Made by a program: the position numbers and the translations under genes. The notes beneath the pieces are model-generated. The model was not told the DNA's origin. It did no database searches and saw only the letters and a program-made list of their open reading frames with translations. A stretch of 64,000 nucleotides of DNA from an uncultured Alphaproteobacteria bacterium (GTDB taxonomy: Bacteria > Pseudomonadota > Alphaproteobacteria > SP197): NCBI GenBank assembly GCA_943787175.1, contig CALSLK010000005.1:1-64000 (forward strand). The letters run 5' to 3'. Shown here piece by piece: positions 23,254 to 31,958 of this stretch. Position 1 is the stretch's first letter. Each line of letters begins with the position of its first letter.

Positions 23254-24261
23254 CTACAGATACAGCCGCTCGTCTTCCATGCCTTCATAGAGGCCCGCGA
23301 CCTGTTCGGCATAGCCGTTGTAAAGTTCGGTGGGGATACGGTCGTTGGTGCCCAGGACACGTTCTGTCGCCTGGCTCCAGCGCGGGTGCGAGACTTCCGG
23401 GTTCACGTTGGCCCAGAAACCGTATTCAGACGGGACAAGTTCTTCCCAGAACGTCATGGGCTTCTCATCGGTGAGAGTCACCCGCACGATCGACTTGATC
23501 GACTTGAAGCCGTACTTCCAGGGCAGATGCAGACGCAGCGGTGCGCCAAACTGGTTCGCCATGGGCTTGCCATAGGTGCCAGTGACGATGAAGCCCAGGT
23601 CGTTCTCGGCCTCTGCCATGGTCACACCCTCGGTATAGGGCCAGGGATACCAGGACTGGCTCTGACCAGGTGCCATGTCAGGATCATCAAACGTCTGAAA
23701 GACGACATACTTGGCTGAGCCCAGCGGTCGGGCATAGTCCACCAGCGCCTTCAGGGGGAAACCGGTCCAGGGGATCACCATGGACCAGGCTTCGACACAA
23801 CGATGACGATAAACTCGCTCTTCCAGCGCCATGGCGCGGATGAGCGTATCGATATCGACCGTCATTTCCTCTTCGACCATACCGTCGAAGGTGACTGCCC
23901 AGGGGCGGCGCTGAAGGTCTTCGGCACGCTGCCAGATCTGTTTGTGGCTGCCGAACTCATAGAAGTTGTTGTAGGTCGAGTTTTCCACCTCATCGGTAAC
24001 CGGACGCCCCGCATCGGCATAGGCCGCATTGACGGGCGCGGGATAGAGATCAAGCGTTGGATCTCCGGCGGCCTGGGCGTTGACCTGCTCGATCACTTCA
24101 TCATCGGCCTGGGCCGAACCAAACGGCATGGACGCCGCTGCCCCGGCAATGATGGAACCCGCCGCAATGCCTTTGGCCAGTTCACGGCGATTCAGATAGA
24201 CCGACTCCGGCGTTGCCAGACGTTCGGGCAGCTCCCACGTGCGTGGTGCCTTGATCAACAT
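23254..24261 (-). CDS. msrP: Protein-methionine-sulfoxide reductase catalytic subunit MsrP (YedY)
   Basis: A periplasmic molybdopterin enzyme that repairs oxidised methionines in envelope proteins, normally receiving electrons from the membrane haem protein MsrQ. The 335-residue protein carries a Tat-type signal (NRRELAKGIAAGSIIAGAAA). The molybdenum-ligating Cys is C155 in YRHRCVEAWSMVIPW, followed by GFPLKALVDYARPLG. Other family marks are QSWYPWPYTEG and LRLHLPWKYGFKSIKSIV. MsrQ is not found next to it in this window, which is unusual. Molybdopterin-cofactor genes moeA, moaD and moaE occur 30 kb away. Confidence 0.95.
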   Translation of the reverse strand: MLIKAPRTWELPERLATPESVYLNRRELAKGIAAGSIIAGAAASMPFGSAQADDEVIEQVNAQAAGDPTLDLYPAPVNAAYADAGRPVTDEVENSTYNNFYEFGSHKQIWQRAEDLQRRPWAVTFDGMVEEEMTVDIDTLIRAMALEERVYRHRCVEAWSMVIPWTGFPLKALVDYARPLGSAKYVVFQTFDDPDMAPGQSQSWYPWPYTEGVTMAEAENDLGFIVTGTYGKPMANQFGAPLRLHLPWKYGFKSIKSIVRVTLTDEKPMTFWEELVPSEYGFWANVNPEVSHPRWSQATERVLGTNDRIPTELYNGYAEQVAGLYEGMEDERLYL

Positions 24262-24357
24262 GACGTACTCCCGTCCAAATTAGGTTCAACTCAGTCCCTA
24301 CCAAGCAAGATGGCCAATAGGTGCGAGATCACAAGTCAAACGGACGTGAAGATCACG

Positions 24358-25563
<1,206 letters not shown>

Positions 25564-25584
25564 TCACCCTCCCGGGGCTGGCTT

Positions 25585-25633
25585 GAGAGCAAGGTCGTTT
25601 CAGATGTGCCCGATCTGAAACGACCTTGCTCTC
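25585..25633. repeat. Perfect 21-bp inverted repeat (hairpin)
   Basis: The arm starting GAGAGCAAGGTCGTTTCAG (25585-25605) is repeated exactly in reverse complement at 25613-25633 across a 7-nt loop. No T run follows on either strand. Its length and perfection suggest an intergenic palindromic repeat element rather than a simple terminator. Confidence 0.8.
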
Positions 25634-25658
25634 GTTCATAGAGTTAGAGACTGATTCA

Positions 25659-25685
25659 CGCTTCATGTCGTATCGACATGAAGCG
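25659..25685. repeat. Perfect 12-bp inverted repeat, part of a longer imperfect palindrome
   Basis: CGCTTCATGTCG and CGACATGAAGCG flank a TAT loop. The symmetry continues imperfectly outward (TAGAG...CTGAT on the left, ATCAGGCTCTA on the right), reaching into the stop codon of the crotonase gene at 25694-25696. It resembles the short palindromic units scattered in alphaproteobacterial intergenic regions, although no second copy was seen in this window. Confidence 0.75.
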
Positions 25686-25693
25686 ATCAGGCT

Positions 25694-26488
25694 CTAGTGG
25701 CCCTTCCAGACCGGTTCGCGGCCTTCGGCGAAACTCGCCGGGCCTTCCTGGGCGTCTTGGGAATCAAGACAGGCGCGATACTGGGGAATCTTGCCAGTAC
25801 GCATATGCGCATAGGCCTCTTCAACCGACATACCATCGGTCTCGTTCACGATGGCCTTGACCGCACGCAGAGAAAGCGGAGCACTCTTGGCCATGGCCTG
25901 GGCCACTTCGCGGGCTGTTGCCAGCAATTCGGCCTGGGGCACGACGCGGCTGATGAGGCCCCAACGCACGCCTTCATCGGGCATCATGCGCCGGCCCGTC
26001 ATCATCATCTCGACGGCGACCGATTTGGGGATACGGCGCTGCAGGCGCACGACACCACCGCCATCGGGGAGAATGCCCAGCTGAGCTTCAGGCAGCCAGA
26101 ACTGTGCGTTCTCGGCAGCAATGATGATGTCAGCAGCCAGCGCCAGCTCGAACCCGCCGCCGGCGGCGTAGCCGTTCACGGCCGCGATGACAGGTTTGTC
26201 GAGGCTCCACAGTTCGGTCAGGCCGGCGAACCCGCCTTCGGCGACTTCAGATGATGCATCCGTGGTTTCCTCGCCCGCAGCTGCGGCCTTGAGATCCCAA
26301 CCGGCCGAGAAAAACTTCTCGCCACCGCCGGTGATGATGGCGACGGATGCGGCGGGGTCATCGCGGAAAGCGCAAAAGGCATCCGAAAGCGCCTTGCTGG
26401 CCTCCATGCTGATTGCGTTGGCCTTTGGCCGGTCAAACAGGATTTCCCAAACCGGGCCGTCCTTGGTGATCGTCACCATATCGCTCAT
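25694..26488 (-). CDS. Enoyl-CoA hydratase/isomerase (crotonase) family protein
   Basis: A 264-residue crotonase-fold enzyme acting on CoA thioesters. The oxyanion-hole motifs are [17 protein letters not shown] and [20 protein letters not shown], and the catalytic-loop region reads [20 protein letters not shown]. It resembles the crotonase at 5939-6715 in length and layout, including the C-terminal REPVWKGH against RAPVWKGR, so the two are probably paralogues. The physiological substrate is unknown. Its stop codon lies within an extended palindromic repeat. Confidence 0.87.
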   Translation of the reverse strand: MSDMVTITKDGPVWEILFDRPKANAISMEASKALSDAFCAFRDDPAASVAIITGGGEKFFSAGWDLKAAAAGEETTDASSEVAEGGFAGLTELWSLDKPVIAAVNGYAAGGGFELALAADIIIAAENAQFWLPEAQLGILPDGGGVVRLQRRIPKSVAVEMMMTGRRMMPDEGVRWGLISRVVPQAELLATAREVAQAMAKSAPLSLRAVKAIVNETDGMSVEEAYAHMRTGKIPQYRACLDSQDAQEGPASFAEGREPVWKGH

Positions 26489-26545
26489 GTCTCTCTCCTG
26501 TTTCGGTCATGGGTCCAGCGCGTGCGGCCAGTCGCCATAAGGTGT

Positions 26546-26965
26546 TCATCCATCATCTGTGGTCGGGCTGTGCCGCGCCAGGCGCGCCTGCCAGAACACG
26601 AGAAGCGGTACCACGATCAGTTCCAGGATCAAACCCGCGACATGCGGCCATGAGGGCAATCCGACAATCAAAAGGGAAAGCAGACGGGATAACCCGCCTG
26701 CGAACACCATCGCACCCAAAACCCGGAACATGACTGTCTTGTGCTCGATGTCTGGGATCGTTGCGTAGAACGCCAGACCCAGCGCAAGAAAGATGCCCGA
26801 CATGTATCGGTAATGGCTGTCGAGATCGACTGGCCATGGCGCCATGGCCGTCACGGCAGCAGGACCCAGAACGACCCCCGCACCACCGGCCACGACGGGC
26901 ACAAGGCCAAGCACAGCAACCGTGACCTGAAGCAGGCGCTTGCCGGGCCGGTTGGCGTCGCTCAT
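26546..26965 (-). CDS. DUF4345 domain-containing membrane protein
   Basis: A 139-residue membrane protein with about four hydrophobic helices. The pattern matches the DUF4345 family: LDSHYRYMSGIFLALGLAFY in the middle and GLSRLLSLLIVGLPSWPHVA further on. No function is established for this family. Its ATG directly abuts the stop codon of the upstream HxlR regulator, so the two are surely one transcript. The link suggests a role in the response that HxlR senses. Confidence 0.82.
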   Translation of the reverse strand: MSDANRPGKRLLQVTVAVLGLVPVVAGGAGVVLGPAAVTAMAPWPVDLDSHYRYMSGIFLALGLAFYATIPDIEHKTVMFRVLGAMVFAGGLSRLLSLLIVGLPSWPHVAGLILELIVVPLLVFWQARLARHSPTTDDG

Positions 26966-27310
26966 CTAATCGCCCGGAACATCCTGATGTGCGGTTAGAG
27001 GGCCGTGCTGTTGCCCCCAGGCATGCATGGAGATCAGGACTGGTTTGAGCGATCGGCCCAGCGGCGTGAGGCAGTATTCGACACGTGGCGGGATCTCACC
27101 GAAATCGCGACGCTCCAACAGGCCATCGGTTTCCATCTGCTTGAGCTGTTGTGACAGCGTGCGATGCGTGATGCGTCCCAGATCACGCTGAAGCTGGTTG
27201 AAACGCCTCGTGCCCTGGAGCAACCAGTAGAGAATCATGAGCTTCCAGCGCCCCGCAATCAGGGTCAGCGTGAACTCGGTCGGACAATGGAATTCCTGCG
27301 GTGCTTTCAT
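26966..27310 (-). CDS. HxlR family transcriptional regulator
   Basis: A 114-residue winged-helix regulator. Family marks are CPTEFTLTLIAGRWKLMILY at the start, where one Cys could sense electrophiles or oxidants, then FNQLQRDLGRITHRTLSQQL and the wing region VEYCLTPLGRSLKPVL. HxlR regulators commonly repress a divergent gene, here the pirin-like quercetinase, a frequent partner. The intergenic region carries a direct repeat of GATCGTAC. DUF4345 follows without a gap. Confidence 0.92.
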   Translation of the reverse strand: MKAPQEFHCPTEFTLTLIAGRWKLMILYWLLQGTRRFNQLQRDLGRITHRTLSQQLKQMETDGLLERRDFGEIPPRVEYCLTPLGRSLKPVLISMHAWGQQHGPLTAHQDVPGD

Positions 27311-27322
27311 GGTATCCTAAAG

Positions 27323-27347
27323 GATCGTACTTGCCAGTTGATCGTAC
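27323..27347. promoter_or_regulatory. Candidate HxlR operator
   Basis: GATCGTAC occurs twice as a direct repeat at 27323-27330 and 27340-27347, 17 bp apart between starts, in the divergent HxlR/pirin intergenic region. GTAC at the ends of the unit also gives dyad symmetry (GTAC...GTAC). The location fits autoregulation, but binding is untested. Confidence 0.35.
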
Positions 27348-27437
27348 CGCATTACATCTCCCCTCAGAAGCAAACGCAACGCCTGGACGTTCCCGAAGCC
27401 GGTGATTTGCAGGCCCGATCAGATGTAAGGAACCATC

Positions 27438-28298
27438 ATGAAGAACATCGCAGAAATCATGCGCCCCCAGGGAAGCCATTGGGTTGGTGACGGATTCCCC
27501 GTGCGCTCGCTGTTTGGTTATCAGGGCGATACGGCAGCGATCAGCCCCTTCCTTCTGTTTGATTATGCCGGGCCCCACGACTTTGAGCCCACAAAAGGCC
27601 AGCCGCGCGGCGTAGGCCAACATCCCCATCGCGGCTTCGAAACCGTGACGATTGTCTATGACGGCGAAGTCAGCCATCGCGATTCCACCGGCGGCGGCGG
27701 GACCATCGGCCCCGGCGACGTGCAGTGGATGACAGCGGCTGGCGGTATCCTTCATGAGGAGTTTCATGCGCCTGGTTACAGCAGGTCAGGCGGCCCGTTC
27801 CGCATGGTCCAGCTGTGGGTGAACCTGCCCGCCGCCGACAAGATGGGCCCCGCCGGTTACCAGGCCATCACCAGCGATGCGATTCCCGTCGTGAAGCTGG
27901 ATGGCGGCTCGGCCCGCATCATCGCCGGGGAATTAGGCGATGCCAGGGGTCCGGCGCGGACCTTCTCGCCGGTTAACCTGTGGGACGTACGTCTCGACGC
28001 CGACGCTGATGTCACACTGGACCTGCCCGCCGGGCACAACAGCATGATCGCGGTGCTTGCCGGTCAGGTAACGATTGGTGGTGAAACCGCAGGCGAAGCC
28101 GAAATCGTGCGGTTCTCACAGGACGGCGACGGGGTTGCCATCCATGCCGATGGTGATGCCATTTTGCTGGTCATGACCGGCGAGCCGATTGACGAACCTG
28201 TCGTGGGGCACGGTCCGTTTGTCATGAACAGTGACGCCGAGATCCGTCAGGCCATCACGGATTTCAACAGCGGCCAGTTCGGTCAAATGGCACCTTGA
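27438..28298 (+). CDS. Pirin family protein (quercetinase-like bicupin)
   Basis: A 286-residue bicupin of the pirin family. Prokaryotic pirins can act as quercetin 2,3-dioxygenases or as redox-sensitive metal proteins. The metal-binding His cluster is in the first cupin: QHPHRGFETVTIVYDGEVSH and GGILHEEFHAPG. The protein begins with SLFGYQGDTAAISPFLLFDY and includes GDVQWMTAAGGILH, all typical. It diverges from an HxlR regulator, which probably controls it, and ends at a bidirectional terminator shared with the acyl-CoA dehydrogenase. Confidence 0.92.
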   Translation: MKNIAEIMRPQGSHWVGDGFPVRSLFGYQGDTAAISPFLLFDYAGPHDFEPTKGQPRGVGQHPHRGFETVTIVYDGEVSHRDSTGGGGTIGPGDVQWMTAAGGILHEEFHAPGYSRSGGPFRMVQLWVNLPAADKMGPAGYQAITSDAIPVVKLDGGSARIIAGELGDARGPARTFSPVNLWDVRLDADADVTLDLPAGHNSMIAVLAGQVTIGGETAGEAEIVRFSQDGDGVAIHADGDAILLVMTGEPIDEPVVGHGPFVMNSDAEIRQAITDFNSGQFGQMAP

Positions 28299-28303
28299 AG
28301 ATC

Positions 28304-28332
28304 GTCGTGCCGCCGCATTCCGGCGGCACGAC
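28304..28332. terminator. Bidirectional terminator hairpin
   Basis: A 12-bp perfect stem (GTCGTGCCGCCG / CGGCGGCACGAC) with loop CATTC lies in the 40-bp gap between the convergent pirin and acyl-CoA dehydrogenase genes. No long T run follows on either side, so termination may depend partly on stem strength or Rho. Confidence 0.65.
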
Positions 28333-28338
28333 ATCGCC

Positions 28339-29499
28339 TCAGTTTTCGAAGGGGCGCAGCAAGGAGCGGGAAATGATGTGGCGCTGGATTTCGCTGGTGC
28401 CGTCCCAGATGCGTTCGACACGCGCATCGCGCCAGAAGCGCTCCACGGGCAGTTCCTTCATGAGGCCCATGCCACCAAAAATCTGGACAGCATGGTCGGT
28501 CACCCGGCCGAGCATCTCCGTGGCGTAGAGCTTTGCCATGGCAAAATCCTGATCCTGCGCAGCATCACGCGTCTCGAGATCAGCCGCGCGCAACACCAGC
28601 AACGCGGCGGCCTCAAGTTCCGTTGCCATATCGGCGAGCTTGAAGGACGTACCCTGGAACTTGCCGATGGACTGGCCGAACTGCTGGCGCGTCGCCGCCC
28701 ATTCCGATGCCAGATCCAGCACCCGGCGCGCACGGCCGATGCAGTGAGCCGCAACCGTAAGTCTGGTTGTGCCGAGCCACTTATTGGCGACATCAAATCC
28801 CTTGTGCTCTTCGCCCAGGATCTGGCTTTCGTGCAGGCGGCAATCATCAAACACCAGTTCGCAATGCTGCAGGCCGCGATGAGAAACGCTTTCAGAGCCT
28901 CGACGCACCTCGAAGCCGGGCGTACCCTTGTCGACCAGGAAACTGGTGATCAGCTTGCGCGGACCGCGCGGCGTTTCCTGCTCACCCGAAGCAGCAAACA
29001 GAATCGCGTAATCGGCAACATCGGCATAGGTAATGAAATGTTTGGTGCCATTGACGATGAAATTCTCGCCATCGCGCACGGCCCTGGTCTTCATGGAACG
29101 CAGGTCAGAACCGGCCTGGGGCTCAGTCATGGCCAGGCACTCGACCCGTTCTCCCCGAATGGTCGGCATCAGATAACGTTCAATCTGGTCGCCTTTGCAG
29201 GCGCGCAGAATATTGGAGGGGCGCGCAACGGCATATTGTAGGGCAAAGGACGTGCGGCCGAGCTCGATCTCCATGAGCGCCATGGTCAGGGCATCAAGAC
29301 CGCCGCCGCCAAGATCTTCAGGCATGTTGGCGGCATAGAGACCGTATTCGATCGCTCGACTGTGAATCTGCTCGATCAGTTCAGGTCGGACAGCATCGCT
29401 TGCTTCGACCTCATCCTCATAGGGGGCCAGCTCTTCATCGACAAAACGGCGCACCGTTTCGACAATCAGTTTCTGTTCTTCAGAGAGTGCAAAATCCAT
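28339..29499 (-). CDS. Acyl-CoA dehydrogenase
   Basis: FAD-dependent alpha,beta-dehydrogenase of an acyl-CoA, 386 residues. Recognisable parts are the N-terminal EEQKLIVETVRRFVDEELAP, the FAD-binding CLAMTEPQAGSDLRSMKTRA, and the C-terminal QIFGGMGLMKELPVERFWRD, followed by IWDGTSEIQRHIISR. At the position before GTSEIQR many relatives carry Glu as catalytic base; here it is Asp, a conservative but noteworthy change. The substrate chain is unknown. It is the last gene before the IS-disrupted locus. Confidence 0.9.
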   Translation of the reverse strand: MDFALSEEQKLIVETVRRFVDEELAPYEDEVEASDAVRPELIEQIHSRAIEYGLYAANMPEDLGGGGLDALTMALMEIELGRTSFALQYAVARPSNILRACKGDQIERYLMPTIRGERVECLAMTEPQAGSDLRSMKTRAVRDGENFIVNGTKHFITYADVADYAILFAASGEQETPRGPRKLITSFLVDKGTPGFEVRRGSESVSHRGLQHCELVFDDCRLHESQILGEEHKGFDVANKWLGTTRLTVAAHCIGRARRVLDLASEWAATRQQFGQSIGKFQGTSFKLADMATELEAAALLVLRAADLETRDAAQDQDFAMAKLYATEMLGRVTDHAVQIFGGMGLMKELPVERFWRDARVERIWDGTSEIQRHIISRSLLRPFEN

Positions 29500-29635
29500 G
29501 GGGAGCGCCGTACATGAGGGGCACGAAATCGAAGGTGAGTGTTAGAGGCCCCCGCCACGATCCGCAAGCGCGCCAGCCTGAACACCGCCGACGTGTCCGT
29601 GGTCAGAAGTCCTGGCGCAGGCCAACCGTTACGAA

Positions 29636-29658
29636 GTTGGAGGCATCCCAAACGCCAC
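29636..29658. repeat. Left copy of 23-bp target-site duplication
   Basis: This sequence (starting GTTGGAGGCATCCC and ending CGCCAC) is identical to 31164-31186 and abuts the left terminal repeat. One more base (A) before it also matches, so the duplication could be counted as 24. Confidence 0.85.
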
Positions 29659-29731
29659 TGTCCGTCGTCAGAACATTTGGGACGCGTGAGCTCGTTTTCT
29701 AATTGAGTATCTGGCTCATCTTGATTTGATG

Positions 29732-30706
29732 TTAAGCCGCTTGTTGTTGATGGTTCAAGCGGCGGGTTTGGATGGTGAGTTTTTTGATCTTTTCCCTCTT
29801 TTCGATGATGGCTGTGTGGCGCCCGAAGTAAGCATCCGATGGTGTGACGTTGCCAATGCTCTCGTGGTAGCGATGGTTGTTGTAATAATCCACGAAGGTG
29901 CCGATCTGGTTTTCGAGATCGCCCTGCAGATAGTAGTTTTCCAGCAAGATCCGGTTCTTGAGCGTCTGATGCCAACGCTCGATCTTACCCTGGGTCTGCG
30001 GGTGATAGGGTGCACCGCGAACGTGCTCCATACCCTGGCCTTCAAGCCATTCGGCCAGATCGCCGGATATATAGGACGAACCATTATCGCTGAGCAGCCG
30101 GGGTTTATGGATGACCTCGGCCTGGTCGCAGCCTGATGCTTCCAACGCGAGTTCCAGTGTCTGGGTCACATCGCCCGCCTTCATGGTGGTGCACAGCTTC
30201 CAGGCGATGATGTAGCGCGAGTAGTCGTCGAGAATGGTCGACAGATAGAACCATCCCCATCCGATGACCTTGAAGTAGGTGAAGTCGGTCTGCCAGAGCT
30301 GGTTCGGAGCTGAGGTCTTGTCCTTGAACTCATTCGCTGCCTTGATGACGATGAAGGCCGGGCTGGTGATCAGGTCGTGGGCCTTGAGCAGCCGGTAGAC
30401 AGACGCTTCTGAGACAAAATAGCGTCTCGTGTCAGTGAACCTCACGGCCAGTTCCCTGGACGATAGTTCCGGCTCATCCAGGGCCATCTCCACGATCTGC
30501 TGGCGCACATCGTCGGGGATGCGGTTCCACACCCGACCGGGGCCACTGGTGCGGTCATCAAGGCCGCCTCCACCTCGATACCGGTCGTACCACCGGTAAA
30601 ACGTCGTGCTCGGGATGCCCAGCTTATCCAACGTCCGCCGGACCGGTAGATGAGAGCCTTCGACCAGCCTGATGATTTCCAGTTTCTCAGATGCGGGATA
30701 TCTCAT
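29732..30706 (-). CDS. IS transposase OrfB with DDE integrase domain
   Basis: Catalytic part of the transposase, 324 residues. It opens with its own helix-turn-helix (KLEIIRLVEGSHLPVRRTLD and LGIPSTTFYRWYDRYR) and continues into an RVE core. The DDE triad is visible: Asp in LWQTDFTYFK, Asp in LLSDNGSSY, and Glu in QGKIERWHQTLK exactly 35 residues after the second Asp. The ATG overlaps the orfA stop by four bases. A -1 frameshift at an A7 run in orfA would join both proteins in one frame, as in IS3-type elements. Confidence 0.92.
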   Translation of the reverse strand: MRYPASEKLEIIRLVEGSHLPVRRTLDKLGIPSTTFYRWYDRYRGGGGLDDRTSGPGRVWNRIPDDVRQQIVEMALDEPELSSRELAVRFTDTRRYFVSEASVYRLLKAHDLITSPAFIVIKAANEFKDKTSAPNQLWQTDFTYFKVIGWGWFYLSTILDDYSRYIIAWKLCTTMKAGDVTQTLELALEASGCDQAEVIHKPRLLSDNGSSYISGDLAEWLEGQGMEHVRGAPYHPQTQGKIERWHQTLKNRILLENYYLQGDLENQIGTFVDYYNNHRYHESIGNVTPSDAYFGRHTAIIEKREKIKKLTIQTRRLNHQQQAA

Positions 30707-31077
30707 TCCTCGTCTCCCCCATCCCCGATCATGCTTTTTTTGAGTAACCGGTTCTCCAGTATCTGTTCGGCCAGCGCCTCCTTGAGATCGCGGGCTTCGA
30801 CACGCAGTGTCTTAACCTCGGGACTGCTGGCCTGACGCGCCGTGTCGCCGGCAAGGCGCTTCTTGCCAGCCTCCAGGAACTCCTTGGACCAACTGTAATA
30901 AAGACCCTCGGCGATGCCTTCATGGCGACATAAAGCCGCGATGCTCTCCTCGCCGCGCAGGCCCGATAACACAATCCGGATCTTCTCCTCAGCCGAATAA
31001 CGCTTGCGCGTCTTGCGCCGAATGTCGCGGATGGCCTGTTCTGCCGGGGCGCTCTTGCTCATGGTTTTCTGCCTCAT
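30703..31077 (-). CDS. IS transposase OrfA (DNA-binding subunit)
   Basis: A 124-residue HTH protein of the IS3/IS911 OrfA type. It shows KRYSAEEKIRIVLSGLRGEE, then SIAALCRHEGIAEGLYYSWS, followed by a leucine-rich helix (LKEALAEQILENRLLKKSM) suited to dimerisation. Near its end the coding strand contains seven A followed by G (30735-30741 on the plus strand as T7), a classical slippery site. Slipping by -1 there enters the orfB frame without any stop. A later ATG at 31062 is an alternative start. Confidence 0.88.
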   Translation of the reverse strand: MRQKTMSKSAPAEQAIRDIRRKTRKRYSAEEKIRIVLSGLRGEESIAALCRHEGIAEGLYYSWSKEFLEAGKKRLAGDTARQASSPEVKTLRVEARDLKEALAEQILENRLLKKSMIGDGGDEE

Positions 31078-31163
31078 CTTCGTTCCCTACGGTCACTGCG
31101 ATGAGCCAGAAAACTCCCTTATGAAAACCACCCAATCTGTCCCAAAGGCGCTGACGGCAGACA

Positions 31164-31186
31164 GTTGGAGGCATCCCAAACGCCAC
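31164..31186. repeat. Right copy of 23-bp target-site duplication
   Basis: Exact copy of 29636-29658, directly abutting the right terminal repeat of the IS. In the disrupted gene it encodes the residues VWDASN. Confidence 0.85.
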
Positions 31187-31958
31187 CATAAAATCCGAAC
31201 ATACCGGAACGATGTTGCAGACGCAGCATGAGCGAGGTCGTGGGGTGGCTCGGCGGCGCCATAGTCAATTCGAGATTGAACTGATTGAGAATGCGCGAGC
31301 GATTGGTGGGATCATCCTGGGTTTCAAGAACCGGGAATTCAGTCGTGTAACTGGGCCCAAGGCCGATTGCGAACGTCGTCAACACATAGTCGTTCCAGGG
31401 GAAATCGTGCCAACGGGCGAAGAGCGCCACGCCGAACTCGTGATATTCATCACGCCCGAAGTGATAGCCGTACATCACTTCGCCCTCGATGCTTAACTGA
31501 TCGCGAAACCAGGCGAGTTCCTGTGTCGCGGCAACCGCAACCAGATGATCCGAAGAGTTTTCGAACCGGTGGAGATTCTCAATTGTGTCGGAGAAGTTGC
31601 GCTCGGTGCCCTCGCCGCCAAAAACGGCAATCGCATAAGGCGTGTCAGCCGTCTCACTTGCCCAATCCCAGGACTGGGAGTCGAGTAGCCACCAGCCATC
31701 GCTCTCGCCCTCAGCCTGGACGGCAGGTGATAGCAGGGTCAACGAGAACAGACACGCAAACACCAACCGGACAGAGCTAATCGCTCCCAGTTTCGATGGT
31801 GTCGAAGATCGGAGCGAGGGAATCGGGCTCTTCATGGGCGAACGATACGCTTGCATGTCGCCAAACTGCAACCGCAGGGTAGGAAATCTCCTTCATGCAC
31901 CGCCAATCGAGCCGGAGAACTGGCGAACGAACCGCGCACACCTTACATTCAGCCCATC

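Larger units (their letters stand above)
29659..31163 (-). mobile_element. IS3-like insertion sequence with 23-bp direct repeats
   Basis: A 1505-bp element with two overlapping genes, orfA and orfB, on the minus strand. The terminal inverted repeats are about 25 bp with 20 matches, beginning TGTC and ending TTTGGGAC (29659-29683 and 31139-31163). A second pair, TCTGGCTCATC, lies inside the ends. The flanking direct repeats are 23 bp, far longer than the 3-5 bp usual for IS3 elements. The interrupted gene rejoins in frame at the duplication, which supports a true insertion. Both transposase frames are intact, so the copy may still be active. Confidence 0.88.
29603..31835 (-). pseudogene. Outer-membrane-type protein gene split by the IS element
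   Basis: The main part begins at ATG 31835 with a signal peptide (LVFACLFSLTLLSPAVQA) and runs to the IS edge at 31164. Beyond the IS, after the second copy of the 23-bp duplication, the frame continues in sense for eleven codons (FVTVGLRQDF then stop at 29603-29605). Joined at the duplication, the product is about 240 residues. It has alternating aromatic-rich strands and a C-terminal Phe, the hallmark of outer-membrane beta-barrels. Middle features include HFGRDEYHEFGVALFARWHD. Insertion removes the last strand, which would block membrane assembly. Function before disruption is unknown. Confidence 0.75.
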
